A stretch of DNA of 34,448 nt from Coriobacteriaceae bacterium (GTDB lineage Bacteria; Actinomycetota; Coriobacteriia; Coriobacteriales; Atopobiaceae): assembly GCA_003862195.1 (NCBI GenBank), contig QOUO01000020.1:1-34448 (forward strand), in the 5' to 3' direction. This document shows, piece by piece, positions 26,083 through 33,103 of the stretch (its first letter is position 1; the number at the start of each line of letters is the position of its first letter). Both the position numbers and the translations under genes were made by a program. The notes under the pieces are model-generated. The model was not told where the DNA came from, made no database searches, and saw only the letters and a list, made by a program, of their open reading frames with translations.

Positions 26083-27014
26083 TTGGTGGCCTCCTTGAGG
26101 CAGGCCTCTGCGCCGCCCATCAGGTCGTCCACGATCTGGGCGGCCGTCTGCTCCTCGTGCACCATGGCGGCAACCTCGCCGGCCATGAAGGATCCCTCCT
26201 GGTAGTTGCCGTCCTTTGCGGCCTTGCGGAGCGACCCCGCGCCGAACTTGCCCAGCTCCTCGGGCGTGGCGCCCTCGCGCTCCATGCGCGCGAACTCCTG
26301 CGAGAAGGGCGTCTTGAGGCACCTGACGGCGCCGTTCATGCTGCGGCCCGTGACGATGGTGGAGAGGTCCTTGGCCTTGAGGATGCGGTCCTTGTACTCC
26401 TGGCTCACCGTGCACTCGCGCGCAACGAGGAAGCGCGTGCCGACCTGGATGCCGACGGCGCCCAGCATGAAGGCCGCGGCGGCCTGCCTGCCGTCCGCGA
26501 TGCCGCCCGCCGCGAGCACCGGCACCTTGACGGCGTCGACCACCTGCGGCACGAGAACCATGGTGGACAGCTCGCCGATGTGGCCGCCAGACTCGCCGCC
26601 CTCGGCCACGAAGGCATCGGCGCCGGCGCGCTCGAGCAGACGCGCGAGCGCGACCGACGAGACCACGGGGATGACCTTGACGCCGGCGGCCTTCCAATCG
26701 CGCATGTACTTGCTGGGGTTGCCCGCACCCGTGACCACGACGGGCACGTGCTCCTCGGCGACGACCTTGGCGACGTCCGCCGCGAAGGGGCTCTGAAGCA
26801 TCACGTTGACGCCGAACGGCTTCTGCGTGCGCGTGCGGACGTCCTGAATCTGCTCGCGAACCCAGTCAGGTCCGGCGTTCATGGCGGAGATGATGCCGAG
26901 GCCGCCAGCCTCGGAGACGGCTGCGGCGAGGCTCGCGTCGGCAATCCACGCCATGCCGCCCTGGAAGATGGGCTTCTCGATGCCCACGAGGTCACAGAGT
27001 GGGGTCTTGATCAT
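26070..27014 (-). CDS. fabK: Enoyl-ACP reductase II (FMN-dependent)
   Basis: A 314-residue FMN TIM-barrel enzyme of the nitronate monooxygenase/FabK superfamily, taken as the last reductive step of each elongation cycle. PIFQGGMAWI near the N terminus, VVVTGAGNPSKY, EGGESGGHIG with the conserved histidine, and AAGGIADGRQ with VGTRFL are all typical of FabK. It is the only enoyl reductase in the cluster and no FabI-like gene is seen here. FabK-type reductases are characteristically insensitive to triclosan. The gene occupies the FabK position of streptococcal clusters, which separates it from plain nitronate monooxygenases. Confidence 0.92.
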   Translation of the reverse strand: MIKTPLCDLVGIEKPIFQGGMAWIADASLAAAVSEAGGLGIISAMNAGPDWVREQIQDVRTRTQKPFGVNVMLQSPFAADVAKVVAEEHVPVVVTGAGNPSKYMRDWKAAGVKVIPVVSSVALARLLERAGADAFVAEGGESGGHIGELSTMVLVPQVVDAVKVPVLAAGGIADGRQAAAAFMLGAVGIQVGTRFLVARECTVSQEYKDRILKAKDLSTIVTGRSMNGAVRCLKTPFSQEFARMEREGATPEELGKFGAGSLRKAAKDGNYQEGSFMAGEVAAMVHEEQTAAQIVDDLMGGAEACLKEATKWVR

Positions 27015-27058
27015 GTGCGCTGAATCCTTAGTCTTGGCGTTTGCTTTGGGCCCTTGGC

Positions 27059-27292
27059 CTACTTGTTGAGAAGGCCGTCGACGATGTCGACGAACTCGCC
27101 CACGGTCTGCGGGTTGGCCTCGGGGTCGATCTCGATGCCGAACTCGTCCTCGCAGGCCATGACCGCCTCGACGGTGGCCATGGAGTCGAGGCCGACGCTC
27201 GCGAGGTTGGTGTCGCGGGTGAGCTCGACGTCGTCCAGGCCCTCCTGGTCCTTGAGGATGGCGACGACGCGATCGAAGGTGGACTCTGCCAT
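27059..27292 (-). CDS. acpP: Acyl carrier protein
   Basis: A 77-residue acidic helical carrier. GLDSMATVEAVM (Ser37) is the phosphopantetheine site; most AcpPs have DSL here, so DSM is a mild variant. It carries growing acyl chains for every Fab enzyme in the cluster. Length is standard. The preceding 106 bases to fabH contain a small hairpin (27312-27328) that could support a higher acpP message level. Confidence 0.93.
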   Translation of the reverse strand: MAESTFDRVVAILKDQEGLDDVELTRDTNLASVGLDSMATVEAVMACEDEFGIEIDPEANPQTVGEFVDIVDGLLNK

Positions 27293-27311
27293 GGTTCTCT
27301 CCTATCTACAG

Positions 27312-27328
27312 GCACCGGTTTCCGGTGC
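27312..27328 (-). other. Hairpin between fabH and acpP
   Basis: GCACCGG (27312-27318) pairs with CCGGTGC (27322-27328) around a TTT loop, 20 bases upstream of the acpP start. It may be a processing or stabilising site. No T tract marks it as a terminator. Confidence 0.35.
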
Positions 27329-27398
27329 GTACGAGGGCACCCTTGTGGCGCCCGGGTTACCTATGTGATGGCGCGGTGTCGCGCCGTGGAAGATGCGA

Positions 27399-28388
27399 CT
27401 AGCTTGGGGTTGCCTTTGGTTCCGCCTCCCAGCGGACGAGCGTGGAGGCGACGTCGAGCCCGGCGCCGAAGCCCACGAGGGCCACGAGCTCGCCTGGCTT
27501 GAGCTCGCCCTTGCGCGCCATGCCATCGAGTGCGAGCGGGATGCAGGCGCTCGAGACGTTGCCCGTGTGCGCGAGGTTCAGCACCACGCGGGACGGGTCC
27601 ACGCCCAGGCGCTCGACTACGGCGTCCACGATCCTCTCGTTTGCCTGATGGAGGACGAAGTGGTCGACCTGGTCAAGCGGCACGCCCGTCTGCTCCGACA
27701 TCTGGCGCAGCTCGCGGGTGACCTCCGTCACGGCGAAGCGGTAGACGCTGCGGCCGCGCATGGTCATGTAGCTGCCGGGCGCGGAATCGACGGACTGGTC
27801 GAAGGGGCTGTTGCCCGCGACGCCGGGGACGTCGATCGCCGCGACGTTGGGGATGGTGCGCAGTCGGCACCACAGCGGCGACTCGCCTCCCGCGCGCACG
27901 ACGACCGCCGCGGCGGCGTCGCCAAAGAGCACACAGGTGGTGCGGTCCTCCCAGTTCATGATGCGCGAGCACTTCTCGGCCGAAAGGACGAGGGCCGTCT
28001 TGGCCCTGCCGCGCGAGAGGTACCCGTCCGCGACGTCGAGCGCGAACACGAAGCCCGAGCACGCGGCGGACACGTCGAACGCAGGGCAGCTCGCGCCGAG
28101 TCGCTCCGCGACGGCGCAGGCCTCCGCCGGCATGAGGTGGTCGGCCGTGGTGGACGAGCACACGATGAGGTCGAGGTCCTCTGGCGCGATGCCGGCGGAC
28201 TCGAGCGCGCGCCTTGAGGCGGACTCCCCCAGCTCGTCCAGGGACTCCGTGGTGCAGACCCTGCGCTCCCTGATGCCGGTGCGCGAGCTGATCCACTCGT
28301 CGCTGGTGTCGAGGAACGTGGAGAGCTCGTCGTTGGTCACACTGCGCGCGGGAAGTGCCGAGCCCGTGCCGATGATGGTGTAGGACAC
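27399..28388 (-). CDS. fabH: 3-oxoacyl-ACP synthase III
   Basis: A 329-residue KAS III that starts fatty acid synthesis by condensing an acyl-CoA primer with malonyl-ACP. The catalytic triad is Cys110 in SAACSGF, His247 in LHQANERI and Asn277 in HTGNVSSA. TGIRERR near the N terminus is the usual CoA-contact segment. It begins with a GTG at 28388 that shares one base with the fabT stop, so translation is likely coupled. The primer preference (straight or branched) cannot be read. Confidence 0.95.
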   Translation of the reverse strand: MSYTIIGTGSALPARSVTNDELSTFLDTSDEWISSRTGIRERRVCTTESLDELGESASRRALESAGIAPEDLDLIVCSSTTADHLMPAEACAVAERLGASCPAFDVSAACSGFVFALDVADGYLSRGRAKTALVLSAEKCSRIMNWEDRTTCVLFGDAAAAVVVRAGGESPLWCRLRTIPNVAAIDVPGVAGNSPFDQSVDSAPGSYMTMRGRSVYRFAVTEVTRELRQMSEQTGVPLDQVDHFVLHQANERIVDAVVERLGVDPSRVVLNLAHTGNVSSACIPLALDGMARKGELKPGELVALVGFGAGLDVASTLVRWEAEPKATPS

Positions 28389-28975
28389 TAGCCCCTGCCT
28401 CCCTTCGAGACAGACATCTTCTTGAGGTATTCGCGCTGCGACTGCTGCGCCTTGGCATAGAAGTGCTCGAGACGCCTGATTCCGTCGAGAAGGACGCGGC
28501 GCTCGGAGACCGAGAGCCCGTCCGAGACCTCCTGTGCCATACGCTGGTTGAAGACCGCGTGGAGGCGAAAGACCTTCTCGCCCTTGCGCGTGAGCACCAC
28601 GTTGACGCGGCGCGCGTCCTCGGGATCGCGCTTCTTCTGGACGTAGCCCCTCTTGACGAGCCTGTTGACGGCCGCCGTCGCGGAGGGTACGCGGATGTCC
28701 AGCGTGCGCGCGAGCTCGGACATGCCGATGGTCGCGTCCTTGTGCAGCGTCTTGCGTCCCACCACCTCGATGAGGTTGAGTTCGGAGACGGTGAGGTCGA
28801 TCCCGTGGGAGCGCTGCGTGAGCGTCTCGAGGCGGTCGATGGAGTCGTAGGTGTTGCTGAGCAGTCGCGAGATCTCGGCTATGAAGTCGTACCCGTTGCT
28901 GACGTCGATTTGGTCCGCAGGGGCGTCAGAGGATACCACGAGCTCTTGTGCATGCCGCTCAAAGGACTTGGGCAC
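28388..28975 (-). CDS. fabT: MarR-family regulator of fatty acid synthesis, FabT-like
   Basis: A 195-residue MarR-type winged-helix repressor. The DNA-binding part runs from LTVSELNLIEVV through IGMSELARTLDIRVPSATAA to LVKRGYVQKKRDPEDARRV (about 60-135). In streptococci FabT, first gene of the same cluster, represses it in response to acyl-ACP. GTG 28975 was chosen because GGGGGAGG lies six bases upstream; an in-frame ATG at 29017 would add 14 residues but lacks a ribosome site. A 19-bp palindrome lies upstream at 29081-29099 and is a likely autoregulatory site. The FabT role is inferred from position and family. Confidence 0.85.
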   Translation of the reverse strand: MPKSFERHAQELVVSSDAPADQIDVSNGYDFIAEISRLLSNTYDSIDRLETLTQRSHGIDLTVSELNLIEVVGRKTLHKDATIGMSELARTLDIRVPSATAAVNRLVKRGYVQKKRDPEDARRVNVVLTRKGEKVFRLHAVFNQRMAQEVSDGLSVSERRVLLDGIRRLEHFYAKAQQSQREYLKKMSVSKGGRG

Positions 28976-29080
28976 GAGTGCCTCCCCCGTGTGACGACGT
29001 TGACCGGAACCTGCCATGACTGCGCGAACGGTGGGCTTGGAAGCCCGTGGGGCCCGGCGACTCGCCGGACCGATTTCCTT

Positions 29081-29099
29081 TAGTTAGTCTATCTAACTA
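29081..29099. promoter_or_regulatory. Candidate FabT operator
   Basis: TAGTTAGTCTATCTAACTA is an inverted repeat with 7-bp arms and a five-base centre, the size and symmetry of MarR/FabT operators. It lies just downstream of the predicted transcription start, about 105 bases before fabT, where a bound repressor would block elongation. Confidence 0.65.
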
Positions 29100-29117
29100 T
29101 CGCAGTGTACGCAATGT

Positions 29118-29145
29118 AGTGTACGCGGTTATGTTGACTTGTCAA
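29118..29145 (-). promoter_or_regulatory. Promoter of the fabT fatty acid operon
   Basis: On the minus strand a perfect TTGACA (29145-29140) and TACACT (29123-29118) are separated by 16 bases. The -35 lies inside a second inverted repeat, GTTGACTTGTCAAC (29133-29146), which could be another regulator site. A second TACACT lies at 29109-29104. Confidence 0.6.
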
Positions 29146-29207
29146 CTTATTTGAGGCACAAAGATCGATCTCCCCGATTCTGCACACGGAGGTTCGATTG
29201 GGTCGCG

Positions 29208-30149
29208 TCAGGCGTCCCGCAGAGAAGTGCGTTCGCAATCGACCGAGAGCGTCGTGCCATCCGCAAGCCCCAGCACGGCGTGCCCCCAGGCGTCGACGGA
29301 GAGGAACGTGCCCTCCCCCGCCAGGCTGCCATCGGTTGCCACGGCGCGCACCCTGCGATCGAGGTTGTAGAGAGATGCCTGGTAGTCGGCCAGAATCGGC
29401 GCGAGCGGGCCGTCGTCGGGCTGGACTGCGAGCCCCTTTGCCCACGCGTCCACGCGGGACACGATCGCGTCGCGAAAGACCGTGGCGACCGCGTCGTAGC
29501 CGGGCAGCTCGCGATCGCGGCCGTCCAGGCACTCGCCCAGGTAGGCGGGCTCGAGCGCGCCGGCCATGCCGTCGTGCACGGCCGTGGGGCGGATGCCGTT
29601 GCCCTTGGGGCGCGTCAGGTTCACGCCGATGCCGCACACGGCGAAGCCGTCCGAGGTCGAGCCAGAGAGCTCAACCAGGATGCCGCCAAGCTTGCGCGCG
29701 CGGTCAACACTGTTGCATATGACCAGGTCATTGGGCCATTTGAGGCGTGGGACCGTCGCACCCAGCGCGTGGCAGGCGTCAAGCGCGCCCAGCCCGCTCG
29801 CAACGGGCAGCGCACGCAGGAGCCCCAGGCCGCGGCTGCCGGCACGGGGGCCGTCCTTCTCGCCCGAGACGGCGTCGCCGCGCTCGCCCACCTTGGGACG
29901 TAGCACGATGGAGAGGTACAGGCCCCCCGGGGGAGAAACCCACACGTGCCCCCTGCGGCCGCGACCCAGCGTCTGGCGGTGCGCCGCGACCGCAGCCCCG
30001 TGCGGGGCGCCCGCGAGCGCGCGGCGGCGGGCCTCGTCGTTGGTGGACTCGCAGGAGTCGAGGACCTCCACGGCGGGAAGGTCCGCCCTTCTCCCCCGGC
30101 TCGTCCCCGGCGTGCCGGGTACCTGCGGTATTTTGCGCCCGGCCGTCAC
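29208..30149 (-). CDS. birA: Biotin-[acetyl-CoA-carboxylase] ligase, class I (no DNA-binding domain)
   Basis: An enzyme of up to 313 residues that activates biotin to biotinyl-AMP and attaches it to AccB. ESTNDEA, GRGRRG (about 63-68), KWPND (137-141), KLGGILVE and GIGVNL are the class-defining motifs. No N-terminal helix-turn-helix is present, so it is not expected to repress biotin genes. The start is uncertain: GTG 30149 lies four bases after the mtnN stop, while GTG 30071 would remove a 26-residue extension without family similarity. An insertion after the VLRP strand (about 86-107) contains SGEKDG, encoded by a copy of the dispersed 13-mer (29853-29865). It follows mtnN in the luxS operon. 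Confidence 0.88.
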   Translation of the reverse strand: MTAGRKIPQVPGTPGTSRGRRADLPAVEVLDSCESTNDEARRRALAGAPHGAAVAAHRQTLGRGRRGHVWVSPPGGLYLSIVLRPKVGERGDAVSGEKDGPRAGSRGLGLLRALPVASGLGALDACHALGATVPRLKWPNDLVICNSVDRARKLGGILVELSGSTSDGFAVCGIGVNLTRPKGNGIRPTAVHDGMAGALEPAYLGECLDGRDRELPGYDAVATVFRDAIVSRVDAWAKGLAVQPDDGPLAPILADYQASLYNLDRRVRAVATDGSLAGEGTFLSVDAWGHAVLGLADGTTLSVDCERTSLRDA

Positions 30150-30153
30150 GCGG

Positions 30154-30852
30154 CTACGCCAGCTCGCGTACCATGCGCTCGACCACGGAGGCGCACAGCA
30201 GCGCGGAGCTGCGCTCGAACGCCGGGTAGTCCTCCGCGGCATCGCCGTTGGCCTTGTCGCTTATGGCGCGCACGACCACAAACGGCACGTGGTTGACGTA
30301 GCAGGTGTGCGCGATGTCGGCACCCTCCATCTCGCAGCAGAGCGCGCCAAAGTCGCGGACGATGCGGTCCTTCTCCTCCTGCGTGCGCACGAAGTGGTCG
30401 CCGGAGGCCACGCGGCCCACAAACACGTGGGCCTGGGGCGCGGCCTCGCGCACGGCCGCCGCCGCGGCGTCGCGCATGCGGGCGTCGGCGGGAAACGCCA
30501 CCACGCCCATGCCCGGCACCTCGCCGGGACGATAGCCCAGGTTCTGCACGTCCACGTCGTAGTGGGCCACGTCGTTGGACACCACCACGTCGGCAAGGTC
30601 CACGTCGTCGCTCAGTGAGCCGGCCACACCCGTGTTGATCACGCGGTCCGCGCCAAAGCGCAGCACGAGCGTCTGCGCGCAGATGGCGGCGTTGGTGCCG
30701 CCCACGCCGCAGCGCACGACCACCACGGGCACGCCGCCCAGCGCGCCCTCGCAGAACTCCATGCCGCTCACGACCGTCGTGTGCGGACGCTCGAGGTGGG
30801 CCTTGAGCAGCTCCACCTCGACGTCCATCGCGCCGATGATTCCCAGCGTCAC
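30154..30852 (-). CDS. mtnN: 5'-methylthioadenosine/S-adenosylhomocysteine nucleosidase
   Basis: A 232-residue nucleosidase that cleaves adenine from SAH (giving S-ribosylhomocysteine for LuxS) and from methylthioadenosine. IGAMDVEVE holds Glu12, CEMEGA holds Glu174/Glu176, and ISDKANGD holds the catalytic Asp199. NTGVAGSL is the ribose-site loop. The GTG start at 30852 is ten bases after the luxS stop. Homologues also cleave aminodeoxyfutalosine in menaquinone synthesis, but adjacency to luxS favours the SAH role. Confidence 0.93.
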   Translation of the reverse strand: MTLGIIGAMDVEVELLKAHLERPHTTVVSGMEFCEGALGGVPVVVVRCGVGGTNAAICAQTLVLRFGADRVINTGVAGSLSDDVDLADVVVSNDVAHYDVDVQNLGYRPGEVPGMGVVAFPADARMRDAAAAAVREAAPQAHVFVGRVASGDHFVRTQEEKDRIVRDFGALCCEMEGADIAHTCYVNHVPFVVVRAISDKANGDAAEDYPAFERSSALLCASVVERMVRELA

Positions 30853-30861
30853 GCGCGCCCC

Positions 30862-31353
30862 CTAGATGGTGCCTGGGTAGTTCATGTGGGCGTCGTCGAT
30901 CACGTTGAGGGTCTTGTCCAGGTAGCGGCGGGCCCACCACTTTGCCTGGTTGAGGTCGGAGTCGTGGTAGTTGCCGCACTCGGCCGGCTTGGCGCCGGGG
31001 ATCTCGCCCTCGAAGTCGCGCACGAACTCGAAGCCGCCCTTGACGAGGGGCAGGACCTCCTGCGGCGTGCACTCGCCAAAGATCAGCAGGTAGAAGCCCG
31101 TGCGGCAGCCCATGGGCCCAAAGTAGACCACGCGGCTGGCCCACTCGGGGTCGTTTCTGAAGTACGTGGCCAGCAGGTGCTCGATGGCGTGGGCCGCGGC
31201 GGTGTCCATGACCGGCTCGCGGTTGGGGGCCGTGAGGCGCAGGTCAAACGTGGTGATGACGGCGCCCGTCTTGGGGTCGCGGTCGACGCGGCTCACGTAC
31301 ACGCCCGGCTCGAGGCGAAGGTGGTCGATGGTAAAGCTTGCAATCTGCTCCAT
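30862..31353 (-). CDS. luxS: S-ribosylhomocysteine lyase LuxS
   Basis: A 163-residue iron/zinc enzyme that splits S-ribosylhomocysteine into homocysteine and the autoinducer-2 precursor DPD. HAIEHLL gives His55, Glu58 and His59. GPMGCRTGFYL carries the catalytic Cys83, and AECGNYHDSDL the metal ligand Cys126. Length fits the family (about 150-170). It begins the leftward luxS-mtnN-birA operon. The leader holds GGAGAAGGAC (31413-31404), a motif variant seen near other gene starts. It faces the SAHH-like gene divergently. Confidence 0.95.
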   Translation of the reverse strand: MEQIASFTIDHLRLEPGVYVSRVDRDPKTGAVITTFDLRLTAPNREPVMDTAAAHAIEHLLATYFRNDPEWASRVVYFGPMGCRTGFYLLIFGECTPQEVLPLVKGGFEFVRDFEGEIPGAKPAECGNYHDSDLNQAKWWARRYLDKTLNVIDDAHMNYPGTI

Positions 31354-31482
31354 GGTGCGCGTTCCCTTCTTGAGGCTGGCGCGCCGCCACGGGGGCGACG
31401 GCCGTCCTTCTCCACTGTGTTTTCATTGCGCGTGAAATTACCCCGCAACGCGCTATGACGATACTATCTTTGTCCCGCCGCG

Positions 31483-31511
31483 TTAAGGGCACGCGCGCAC
31501 CCGCATATAAA
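31483..31511 (+). promoter_or_regulatory. Candidate promoter of the SAHH-like operon
   Basis: TATAAA (31506-31511) with 17 bases to TTAAGG (31483-31488), a poor -35. It is the only AT-rich -10 candidate seen before the SAHH-like gene. Transcription would start near 31518. Confidence 0.4.
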
Positions 31512-31512
31512 T

Positions 31513-31530
31513 CCCCGCAACCTTGCGGGG
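31513..31530 (+). other. Perfect hairpin at the 5' end of the SAHH-like transcript
   Basis: CCCCGCAA (31513-31520) pairs with TTGCGGGG (31523-31530) across two bases. It starts two bases after the -10 hexamer, so it would span the predicted transcription start and act as an operator or a 5' stability element. Confidence 0.5.
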
Positions 31531-31591
31531 CCGGCGGGCCCGTGCGCCGCCTGCCACGCGACGGCAGCCAACTGCAACCAAGGGAGGGGCC

Positions 31592-33103
31592 ACGAACACC
31601 CAAGACACCTTTGCCAACTGGGCGTGCGCGTGGGCGCAGGCCACCAACTCGTCGCTGGCGGGAACCTCCGTCCACGTGGGCGAGAAGGACCTCCATGCGG
31701 ACGGGGGCGCGCTTGCCCTCCGCATGGCGGAGTGGGGCCTCGTCCCCACGGCCGACCCCGCGGCGCCCCTGCGCTACCCGGAGCTGCCCGCCCGCGAGGA
31801 GCCCTCTGCCGCGGAGGCCTGGTCCCGCGCCCGCGAGGGCATGCCCGTGTCCGCCGCGCTCGCGCGCGAGCTCGCGGCGGACGGCCTGCTGCGCGGCGTG
31901 CGCATCGCCATGAGCCTCATCGTGGAGCCCAAGACGGCCGTGCTGGTGGAGCGCCTGGCGCAGGCCGGCGCCACCGTGGGCGTCTACTGCCACGCGCACG
32001 AGTGCCACCAGTACATTGCGGACGAGCTCGCCTCCCGCGGCTACGCCATCGAGGCGAACTCCGCCTGGACCCCCGCGCAGGAGCGCGAGGGGGCCCTGCG
32101 CCTGATGGACCGCATCCGCCCCAACGTCGTGATAGACGACGGCGCCAACTTTGCGCGCCTCCTCGTGATGGAGCGCCCCGCACTTCTCCCCCAGCTGATC
32201 GGCGTGGCGGAGGAGACCACGTCCGGTGTGCGCGCCTTCCAGGCGATGCAGGCTGCGCGCGAGCTGCCCTTCCCCGTGGTGGCCGTCAACGACTCGCAGC
32301 TCAAGACCCGCTTTGACAACCGCCACGGCACGGGCGAGACCTGCGTGGCCACCACGCTCGAGCTCCTGGGCGCGGGCTGCCTTGCCGGCGCGCGCGTCGC
32401 CGTGATGGGCTACGGCCCCGTGGGCGAGGGCTTTGCGCGCCGCGCCCGCGTGTTGGGCGCCCGCGTCACCGTGGTGGAGCTCGACCCCGTCCGCGCGCTC
32501 GAGGCGCGCTTTGCGGGCTTCGACGTGGCCCGCGCCGCGGAGGCCCTCCCCGCGGCGGACATGGTCGTCTCCGCAACGGGCGTCCGCCACACGCTGCCGC
32601 TCGACCTGCTGCGCACCCTGCCCAACGGCTGCCGCGTGGTGGTGATCGGCGGCATCGCCAACGAGGTCGCGCTGGACCAGGTGGTCGCCGCGGGCGGCGC
32701 CATCCTTCCGGGCGAGAAGGACGGCATCTCCCAGCTGCGCGTTCCCCAGGGACCAACGCTCGCCCTGCTTGCCGCCGGCGACGGCGTGAACTACGCCGCG
32801 GGCCCCGGCAACCCCATTGAGATAATGGACCTTAGCTTTGCCGTGCAAATCCTGGCCGTGGAGCACCTGCTGCGCAACCGCGGCGCGCTGCCCAACCGGG
32901 TGCTGCGGCTGGGGCCCGATGCGGACCGCCGCATCGCCACGCTCGCGCTCGCGGTCCGCGGCGTCACACTGGACGCCGCGCCCGAAGCCGACACGGCGGA
33001 CGGCTCCACCTTCGTTCCCGACTGGCGCGTCACGCGCTTCTCGGACGCCGTCACCACGCCCGCCGCCGCACCCGCGTCACCCAACCCAAAGGAGCTCCCA
33101 TGA
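31592..33103 (+). CDS. Divergent S-adenosylhomocysteine hydrolase-like protein
   Basis: About 503 residues with the SAHH two-domain layout. Conserved: VEPKTAVLVE, DDGANFAR, EETTSGV, VNDSQLKTRFDN (Lys238 and the Asp-Asn pair), the NAD motif GYGPVGEG (273-280) and VELDP. Not conserved: the histidine of the usual LHxxxE(K)TA strand is replaced, GHFDxE is GGIANE (354-359), the second catalytic histidine is absent, and the C-terminal Lys/Tyr tail is missing. It is therefore an SAHH homologue with altered chemistry or substrate, perhaps S-inosylhomocysteine, rather than a standard SAHH. A good ribosome site (AAGGGAGGGG, 31579-31588) points to an ACG codon at 31592; the only other upstream start is TTG 31523, at the 5' end of the predicted transcript. 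It carries two copies of the 13-mer (31678-31690, 32710-32722) and overlaps the amidohydrolase by ATGA. Confidence 0.75.
   Translation, partial: TNTQDTFANWACAWAQATNSSLAGTSVHVGEKDLHADGGALALRMAEWGLVPTADPAAPLRYPELPAREEPSAAEAWSRAREGMPVSAALARELAADGLLRGVRIAMSLIVEPKTAVLVERLAQAGATVGVYCHAHECHQYIADELASRGYAIEANSAWTPAQEREGALRLMDRIRPNVVIDDGANFARLLVMERPALLPQLIGVAEETTSGVRAFQAMQAARELPFPVVAVNDSQLKTRFDNRHGTGETCVATTLELLGAGCLAGARVAVMGYGPVGEGFARRARVLGARVTVVELDPVRALEARFAGFDVARAAEALPAADMVVSATGVRHTLPLDLLRTLPNGCRVVVIGGIANEVALDQVVAAGGAILPGEKDGISQLRVPQGPTLALLAAGDGVNYAAGPGNPIEIMDLSFAVQILAVEHLLRNRGALPNRVLRLGPDADRRIATLALAVRGVTLDAAPEADTADGSTFVPDWRVTRFSDAVTTPAAAPASPNPKELP

Noticed and set aside
26082-26697. Longer N-terminal extension of fabD
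   Set aside because: The upstream part of the frame lies entirely within fabK and shows no domain; the start at 26082 fits operon overlap.
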